From positions 3,745,426 through 3,809,425 of the forward strand of contig NC_079894.1 in NCBI RefSeq assembly GCF_024868665.1: 64,000 bases of DNA. Direction: 5' to 3'. The notes beneath the pieces are model-generated. The model was not told where the DNA came from. It saw only the letters and a list, made by a program, of their open reading frames with translations, and did not search any database. The DNA comes from Triplophysa rosa. Taxonomy: Eukaryota > Chordata > Actinopteri > Cypriniformes > Nemacheilidae. Each line of letters opens with the position of its first letter. Position 1 is the first letter of the stretch. Positions 50,201 through 60,328 of this stretch are shown in pieces. Both the position numbers and the translations under genes were made by a program.

Positions 50201-53200
50201 AGCTCACAGCACATCTTCAGGTTACTCTGGTGTTCCGGCAGCTCACTGTTAGAGCACTTAGACGGGTCCACCTCACAGTTTTCATCTGACTCGTACAGTG
50301 CTTTAATAAACTCTCCTAAAAACCAGAGCGCATGAGTACGGTCTTAGTGGTGGGTTAATGGACTAATGCAAACTTCAAGTCATCTCAGGACATGATTTAA
50401 CATACCTAGTGCATCGTGAAGGTACTTCTGTCCCACCAATTTGAGGTATTCTTCTATGGCTTTGGTGGCTAGCGTGTTCTCCCGAAATATGAGCACGTCA
50501 TGATCGGCACAACGATCCACCTCTGATATCACCAGATCCGTCAGGAAATCCTAACAAAAACGTCATTTGGTCAGGCAGTAACACTCAAGCACTTAGCCAA
50601 AACACTGAACAAATATTGAAAAAAGCCACTGGCAAATGCACTGACGCATGATAAAGCAAACATCAATGATTTAAGGACAGCTCCATAAAGTGCATAAGGT
50701 TTATTTGCATCGTACCTTTGCCCTCCCTGTGCTCTGTAATATGTGCACCAGCGCGCTGGCCATCTCCTCTTTGTTCTTGACGCTGATGACGGGCTCCAGC
50801 ACCGAGCACAGCATGGTGTAGTTATTGGTCACAAACTCCGCAAACTCCTTATACTGCTCCATGGGCAGGATAGAGATGGTCTGAAAGCGAGACTTGATGC
50901 GAATGGATGGACCTCCGCCTTTGCTTTTGCTGGTGGTGGGGGTGCTGACCGGATACCACTTCTCCACAAACTGCCGTCCCATCACCCCCTGCACGGGGAT
51001 GTTCACCAGGCCCACGTAGTTGTTCTTGTCCTTTTTCTTCTTCTTGTCCACGTCACGGTATATGTGCACGGTGATGCTTTTGACGGCAGGAAGGCCAGAA
51101 AACTCAAAGTGTTCCCCCCAGAACAGGCAGTCGGAGCGGGTTTTGCTGGTGGTGCGGGCGTACAGCATGTCGTCCAGACACAGCTCGCAGAAATACCTTT
51201 TCTTCGGCGGCAGGTCTTTGGCCTCGATGATCCACAGGCGAAGGACGTTTTCGGCTCGCCGACAGTTGTCCTGGTGATGGGATGGCATCGGTTAAGCATT
51301 GTGGCATGTGTAAACAGAACTTGTCTTCAAAACAGAGAAAAATGACAGTCACCTTATTGGGCTGCACGGTTCTTTTGAGGTTCTCCATCCATTTGTCCCG
51401 TTCGGCTGCGGATGAACAGCTGAAGCACTTACTTCCACCCGAGTATGCCACCTGCATGAGGAGAAATTCAGCACATTTGGTAAAAAAAAAATAATTTCTG
51501 CCACTTTAACAAATACAGTAGCATCCTCCACATTATTGGCAAATGGACAAAATAATGTTTTTTATCTTTGCTGTTCATAATACAGTTGATTGACAGCCAT
51601 TTTTTTGCTATTTGTTTCAAAGCTGTTACAATAAATACAGAAAAAAGTGACACAAAGTAAAAATAAACATAAAATTAGGAAATATACAGAATACATAAAA
51701 TACATGGTGGTATTAATAATATTGTAATACTTTGTTAATAACTTTATCAAATAAAAAAGGTTAAGGTAAATAAAAGTTACAACAAAAATAAAAGACATTA
51801 ACCGGCTATTGGTCATGTTTTTTTACTAGATGTATTATTACACAATACATTTATATATTATTAAATATGTTTATTATTAGATAATAAATACTAAATAACG
51901 TGATAAAATGACCAAATATCAGACGAATATTCATCGGTCTGGAAGATGAATCAGTCAATTCCTACATTGCATTTCCTCAAAAGTTTCCTAACACGGAAGT
52001 GAAATAAATGCAAACTGTACCTCGAAGCAAAAGTCCTGTCCCAGAATGCTGCTGTGTAGTGGTTTAATATAGATGTCCTCCTCCATGCTTAGATCCAGAG
52101 CTTCAACAGCGCTGCCCGGATTCAGCAAAGACTCATGGGAACATGACTCCTTCAATTTGGGCAGGCCTCGCGACCTACAGCGACACGTGCACAAAACAGC
52201 AAACATTTACAGACTCACTTTAACTCAATAACTCAAGAATCAGACGTCACTGGATGAGCCAGATCTGTGTCATTTTCTAATAATTACATCCTCCTCTCCT
52301 ACTGCCATATTTGATTCTCCTTCGTTTCTGGGTACACAATGTCCTCAGCCGCAGGAGATTTGAGATGCAGACCAGAACCATGACTAAAATCAATCTTTGA
52401 GCGGAGGCTATTAAAGAAAGCCATTCAATTCGCACATGAGCCTGTCCTGCTATGAACCCGAGGCTGAGAAAAGAGACGATTATAGAGTGTGACCACAGGG
52501 AGGCAGTCAAATGTAGGAAAGAATGAGATTTGAGACACAAAAACAGTCAAACCAACGTTTTCTTATCTACACACCCAACACTCACTAACACTTTTAACAT
52601 GCAAAAATACACTTCAGTATTTCATTGTTTACAGAAAGACACTTTATACCTACGAAAAACAACTAAAGATCCACTTGAAGGAGTATCCCAGGAGCATCTC
52701 TGACAACAAACGACGGTTTAAAGTGTTTCACTTCATTCTCGATTCCAGCGATGCTCCTCTGAAGCTCCGGTGAGGCTGAAGCAGAGAGCAGGAACTTACT
52801 GATAAACAAGAAAGTGGGCCGGCCAATCCAAAGTCCCCGTGAGAACGTTACCATGGGGACCGCCCTACGAGGAGCGCGGGATGAGTTGACTACACAAACA
52901 TCTCACTTTATCTCACACCTGCACAACATCCGCACACTGGCGTTTCTCACGTGGTCAGGTTTTGTGTCAAACGGGGACACATTTCGCCTTTTGTTTTACA
53001 AACGTAAATGACGCAACGTGCTATTTAATGTATTACAAGCAAACACTTAATTCCTAAGTCATATTTATTAGTTCTGTCTAGACGGGGTGTGTGCGCGTCA
53101 TAATATCCTGTGTGATGAACGTCTCATTGCACAAACGCAATCCACCTGCATGAAGTTTTAAATCTGTTGGCGAGCAGGTTGGTCGGGAACATCCAGAGGC

Positions 53201-56200
53201 CGAACACATTCAGAAATTGTTTGTTTGTATTTTTTGGAACATGTTTGGGTACTTTAAGCCACTGGGTAATTTCCTGAAGCAACACAACAAACCTGCGCAG
53301 TAATATAATCTGCTCCTGAAACCAAACCCAGAGGTTTTTTTAACCTGAACCCAACCATAAACTCTGTCTTAAAACCTCACAATCTAAAAATATTCTGTAC
53401 CCAGTTAACAATAAATACACAACTCTCCACAGCATACGAGCTAGAGCGATCGATGACAATGAGTGTTTTACAGCAGACTGATGTAAAGATAGACCGCAGT
53501 CTCAAAGCACATTACAATATTAGTATGTAACACAATTATATAGAAAGCCTTAACAGAACAAGAAAAGAGAGAGAGACTAATGTAGATACCAGTTCAAACG
53601 TATAAAACAAAATAAAGAAAATCACTAAAGATGTCGTTGGGTTAATTGAGCGTTTGTTGAAATCTGTGTCGGTTGAAGGGAAGGATACACACCATCTCAT
53701 CCATGTATCCACTAATCTGATCATCCACTCATTCATCCAGCTGATGTAGTCACTGTGACTCCTGGCAGAAAATGTTCAATATGTTTCACCTGTACTGACT
53801 GTCTGGAAGCATCCAGTATCTAGATGCAGCTCTCCCACAAGACCCCGTAAACCTGACCCCACGACTTGGACTGCAGAGACACATACAAGCTCTGAACAGT
53901 CGATGGTTACAACTCCACCATGAATGCTGGACCAGTCTTTTCATTCAAACACAAAACGAGACGTAATTATACTACATCAAAGGTCAATTACTTCAAAGTC
54001 CCTAATGGGCTATTTACACCTGAAAGTTCAAATGTGTTCCCGGTTTCTACAGCCTGACATTTAAGCCAAGAATGCTCAAAAGCGAGGTTTGGTTAGCTGG
54101 GGGCTCATGGCTCATAAATAGAACTTCTTAAGTTCATTCGTTTATAAGGAAGGACACATTAAGAATAAGTGAGGGTAAAAAGAAGAGAGAATTATGGTTT
54201 TCACTGACTCTTCAAAACACACACCTTCCACATCATCTGTGACAGATACACCAGCAAAACACAAGCAGAAGGGTGGAAACACAACTCCTGCTTCATAATC
54301 ACGGAGAACAAGACCTAATAATTCACTGTTAATTCAGACCTGCGAGACATTTATTGTGCAGTAATAAAACCAGTGACTTTCCCTTAAGCCATTAACAGCG
54401 CCACTTTATCTTTATAATAACAGAATATTAATACCCAGCTGCAGTATTGCATGGACCTCAATCAAAAGTAAACCCAACAAAGCAAAACATCCAGGTGAAT
54501 CTGTCTATTATAATGATTTTTCAAGTAGACCGCATTGGGCAGACAGTGCTGTCCTCTAGGGGGCAGTAAAACGCACTTTTCAAGTTACTCCTTTTCCACA
54601 CGGTAAAGTTGTAAAACCGTGTAGTGCATCAACATGTTATTTTCAGGTTTTTCCAAGTAAACCTGACCGTCCATTTGAGATCGGCACACACTGGATAATC
54701 TCTCAACTGACTTCATGACGTCACACCTGCGATGCTCTATAACAGTAATAAAGGAGTTCCAATGCATGCTGGGAACTTGTTGGCTGCTTTGACCACAAAA
54801 CTAATTTCAAGCATTGAAGCATTTCTCATGATCAGAGTCAAGTGTGTGGAAACCAGGGCTATCACTATATCAGATTCTCACAACACGATTATCACCCCCA
54901 AAAGATTTCACAATAACAATATTATTGTGGTAACAACAGAAATCGCCTAAAAGTGCTAACAGTCACAGTCATCATCATTATTTATTTATTTAGTGTTCTC
55001 TCTGTTTTGGTCAATAAATCCCACTGAAAATATGAGTGCAGGGAGAAGTTCTGTAGCCATTGTTGGCCACTGTGATGCAGTAGCTTCTTACGGGACAGAC
55101 AGCAGGAACAGTTCTGCCAGAGAACCGTCAGACTGTCTGAACAATTTCACATTTCTTTTAAAACCGAGCCCATGTTGTGCCAGGTCCCAGCGCAGCATAT
55201 TTCCAGAGAGCTGCTCCTCCATAAGAAGCAGACATGAATTTAAAAGAAAGCTGGAGCAGACATGCGTAACAAGACCAAACACCTCTTCATACAATGTGAC
55301 GGTGCTCATTACAAAAGAACTGACAAAACTCAACTTTATTAACTATATATGAGTCAGAGTCTTTCAAACACATCCATTCAGCCAGTTCAGCGTCATTATG
55401 TAACGAAATAGCTTTGAACCGCTAATCTGAAAAGCAAATAATACCTTTAGATGTTATCTAAATTGAATGCAAAAATTGTAAAATAATAATTTTTCAATAA
55501 ATAATAACTTCAATTGGGAATCTATTATGCATTATATGGAAACAATCTCCCTTTGTAATTCAAAGAAAGAGAACAATACGGTCTTTGAGGATGAGAAAAT
55601 TACAGATATTTTCCCCTCTGGTCAGCCTTCAGCCCGTCTAACAATACAGCAAAACTCACCTGTCACTATCTGTGGGCCGTAGTGATGGGAGTCTAAAACT
55701 TGTGTTGCGGTCCAGTTTCGTCTGACTCTTCGTCCTTTTGATGGATCCTTTCAGTCGTTTACTTAAAAAACCCTACAAGTATAAAAAATAAACAAAGTCA
55801 GGTGCGTATCTTTAAGAAAGTGCTGTACTGAAACGGGTGAGTAGCTGAATGACGGGTTGAGTGTGTGCGTTGCTGTGCCCGTGTGACTCATGCTTACTCA
55901 CGAGTTAATGTCTGCGCCCACCGCTGTATGTGACTTTCAAGTGATCATCAATTATACACGGAGCCCACTTACCCAAACACCCCGAGAACATATCACTGAG
56001 AAAGCGCCACTGTCACTATAATTTCACAAAGCCTCCTGTGACCTTTCAGAAGCAAGCTGCTAAAATAAAATCCAATAGACCATTACAACAGGCATCTCTC
56101 TATCTTGGTGGTCAAAATGCACACGCGCCGACTAATAAAAGGTGGCCAAGGCAGGTTGAATAGTTCAACATGTGAACGTAGCAATGAACGCTTGCTTGAT

Positions 56201-59200
56201 GTCTTAAAGGAAAACAAAATATGAATAAGTAACCAATAAGTCAAAGTTCAAACAGCCACCTGCGGATATATATAAACATGAGTAATAATTGGCTCTGGGT
56301 CACTATGAGCAGTTTTTACGAGGGTGTTATTTCAGTAAAGCAGGAAGGAAGTAAAACACACGTTCAGCCCATTCAGCGCAAGCTTATTCATTAAGAACCA
56401 ATGTGAGAGTTACAAGTTGATTCCTGCCAGCAGGAGGTGCAGCTCAATAAGTTATTAATACAAAATCATAATGAAGAAAAAGCAACACTAGACACATTCT
56501 GTGTATCATCTAGTATAGATGGTAAATTACGAGTCATAATGTGGCTAATCCAATCAGATTGCAAAACTGTTATACCAAATCTGACGACATACAGTAGATG
56601 TACATCTGTATGATTTTATATTAAAATGCATATCAAATAAACCAAGGATTTCCAGTGCTACATAGAGGTAGAATTGTACATTTTGATTATCTTAAAAAAT
56701 GAATGCACTGTATTGAAATACTTGCTTAGTATTTTGTCTTGTTTTGTGGTACAAATATCTAAAGTCTTAAATCAAGATACATGGTAATACCTTACAATAG
56801 GGCTGTATTTGTTAATATTAGTAAATGCATTAACTAACAATGAGCAATATAGTTTTCAGCATTTTTCAATCTTAATGTTAGTTAAAGCCGATACTGTTAT
56901 TCATTTCAGTTCATTTTGCATTAACTAATGTTAACAGATACATGTATTAGTAAATGCTGAAATAAAGAAACTAAGATGAATAAATGCTGTAAAAGTGTTG
57001 TTCATAGTTAGTTTACGTTAGCTAATGCATTAACTAATTGTTAAGAAATACAACCTTATGGTGCTACCAGATACAGTTTCACAAGGAAAGTTTCCTATAA
57101 GAAATTACCTCTTGCTTTCTGAAAGAAAATGTAAAAATGAAGTAAGTTTTTGGCTGAAGCAAGCAAAAATACCTGTCAATGGGGTAATAAAAATAAACTT
57201 TAAATTTGATCTCTTTATTAAGTACTTTATTCATTATTTTCTTAACCCACTTACAGATATTTTTGCTCGCTTTAAGCAAAGTTAATATCTAGTAAAGTCA
57301 ATAGCTAAGTCACTTTCCTCGCCAAGTATCTTGATTTAAGAATTTTTGATATTTGTACGACAAAACAAGACAAAAAATACCAAGTAAAAAGTTCATATAA
57401 CTTTATAAGATATTAAAATATCAATTTTCATCCCTATTCAGCTTTGTGTTGTGATCCAAATATAATCAATTATCCCGCTACGTTTTAATATAACTCAATT
57501 TACAGTTACGAAAAAAAAATGATAAGGAAAATCTGTAACAAGGCTTTACTGAGAGTGCCTGTACATTACTATCAAACACCACCATAAAATTGTCCGTCAA
57601 AAAAAAAGAGGGCAGAAAAAGTTAGTGGATTCTTGCCCTGACAGTGTAATGTCCAATTTCAAAACTACATGCATTAATCCTGTCCCTAGCTGCTGTAACA
57701 GCTTTCATATTTCTGGGAAGACTTTTCACTATGTTGGAATGTAACTATGTGGATTTGTTCCCATTTAAACAGCACTGAGGTCAGGGGTCTGGCTCTTTCT
57801 CACCAATCCAATTCATCCCAAAGATGTTTCCGTAGGCTTCTCGTCTTTGCTTTGTTCAGGCCCTTCCATACAAAAGTAAATACTCGCGGGACCTCGCTCT
57901 GGGGGACATTGTCAAACTGGAATAGAAGAATGCTCCCCAATATATTGCCACAAATGTCGTTGTATGATGTGTCCTTCCTGCAATTATCGGAACTGAGAAA
58001 TTTGCAGTGTAAATCATTTAACGACAGCTTTACCTTTACATTCAGGCTCCAAAAGACTCTATTCATATATTATGTGCTGCCCACTAATCTCAATTCACCT
58101 GTCAATCAACACTTTCACGTTCCTGATACAAAAATACTTCAGCTGTTCTGAGTACCTGAATTAAGAAACACATCTGAAAGTCTTTCATCTACGTGAACCA
58201 AATCACATTATTCTCTCAATTCTGAGACAAAGTGACAAATATGTACAATTCATCTCACAATGCACTAAAAAGCTCGGGATATAAATATCCGCCTTGGCCC
58301 ACTTCCTAGCACTGGTTAAAAATATCTTCAATCCTTTTCTAATGCTTCTCGGAGGCATAGATTGTTCCCCAGAATGTGTCTTTTTACAATACGTGTATTG
58401 TTATTAACTAAATGTTCTCGCTTGAAAACATTTGGCCAATGTTACTGCCGTAGTGTGCAAATGGTTGATGTTAACACTGACTAACAGACAGAAGAGTGAT
58501 TGTATGGATGCTCACACACAGAAACTGTCCTGAAATAAGAAAGACCATTAGTGTCAGACGATAAATGGAGGACGAGGACACTTCACTAGTCAGGGGCTCA
58601 GGAGGGTAATTAAAGTGGGGCAGGAGGAATTCTGCTCTATTTCCACGTCACAGCAGCACAATGTGTGCAGATGATGGATGAGGTGGCCAGCAGTTTAGAC
58701 ACTAACTAACCAAAGACAGCAAACCAAAGGCTAACATTTTTCGGTAGTCGTTTAGATGTTTTCGAAATACTTTTGTAGCAAAGCTATCTGAAGGATAAAG
58801 AGTGCTGGCATAACAGATCAGGAAGATATGGCGGAGGCTGTGATGAGCTGTTGTAATGCAAATATGTGTGTGTGTGTGTGTATGTGTGTGTCTGCAGATA
58901 CTCACAGGCACTTTGAAGGGTGAGGAGTTAGGAATATCCATCGAGATGTTCTTCTCCGAGCTGCCCAGGCCCGATATGCTCCTCCGCCTGGGCGAGCGCT
59001 CCGCAGATGCTTCTGCTGAGAGAGGAGAAAGAGGATCTTAACAGAAGTCTTAAGAGACTATAGGACATCTGTAGATGTTGTAGAAGGCACAATATTAATC
59101 CAAGAACTACAGCTATTAAAAACATTGAGTTGGAGAGCAGTCAGCTGTGGATCACTTGCAGAAGTTTCCTGCAGTCATCATACATCATTTAACACCAATA

Positions 59201-60287
59201 CTGATTTTTTGTCTGACAAAGACAGCTTATAATTAATTGTAAGCTATTGCTGACTCACTAATAGGTGAATTTTATAAATATTTACAATACATCACAACAA
59301 TTATATACTGTCTAATACAGGTGCTGATCCTATTGCAGTTCTATAATCTTTATGTACTGTACAGTTACACTAAAAAAAAAGATTTTACGATACCGTTCAC
59401 TTTATTTAAACAATTCATTTTGTTTTAACACCTTTGTGTTAGGTTTTATGTTCAAACACAATTGCATTGTGTTAAACGGACTAAAAACAGTAATGCTTTA
59501 GCTTAACTAAATGTTTACATTTTAAATGAACATGTTTCAATCAGGCAGATCAAAATAATATTTGACGCTTGTTCAATTTACATAAATAAATCAAGTTAAC
59601 ACAACACGATTATTTTGAACCACCTTTCCATCATGCTTTGCACGGGGCTGAATAGGGAGAGTAAAAGTTGCAATAAAATGTTATTTTATACATCTTTTAT
59701 CAAAATGATGAAACGGGGGAAATGCGTTCGTGTTTAATACTCTTTTATGTTTGTATTTGTTTGTGTTGGTTAAGTTTACTCAATTCCGTTTAGTTCATCA
59801 TACATCAAGTATTTGAGTAGAGATAACATATTTCTGTTGTGTGGAACCACTGTCCATAATTTAATTAAGTTAGTTTAGAGTATCATTTCTTTCAGTGTAC
59901 AAAGTTTTCAATTAATAATTATTCAATAATAAAATTTAAGAGCCAAACAGTATTCATGTGTGTTCCCGTAGCTCACGTGGTAGGTTTTGGCAACCCCAAT
60001 TTCATGGGTTCGATTCCCATTGTTAAAAAAGCCTTTGTTTCTGCCAAATGCATTAATGTCAATGTAAAGTCTAGTGTCTGCGCCATGGCAAAAGAACCAG
60101 AGAAAGACATCAGACAAATGACAAAATGTCTGTCCATGAAAATTAATATCCATATAAAGTATGGCAATTTCAGCATCTGGGGGAAAGCTGAATGGGGCCA
60201 GTGTCCAGCCGAAAATACTGTAATAATATGTCATTACGTGACAGTTAGTCATTTTTATGGCTGAAAGCTGAGGCATACGCAGGTAAT

Positions 60288-60328
<41 letters not shown>

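Noticed and set aside
50743..51345. 200-codon plus-strand frame
   Set aside because: It lies antisense to the rasal2 C2 exon, and GC-rich coding exons commonly leave such shadows.
57747..58151. 134-codon plus-strand frame
   Set aside because: It reads across a decayed Tc1-like remnant on the wrong strand and shows no protein signature.
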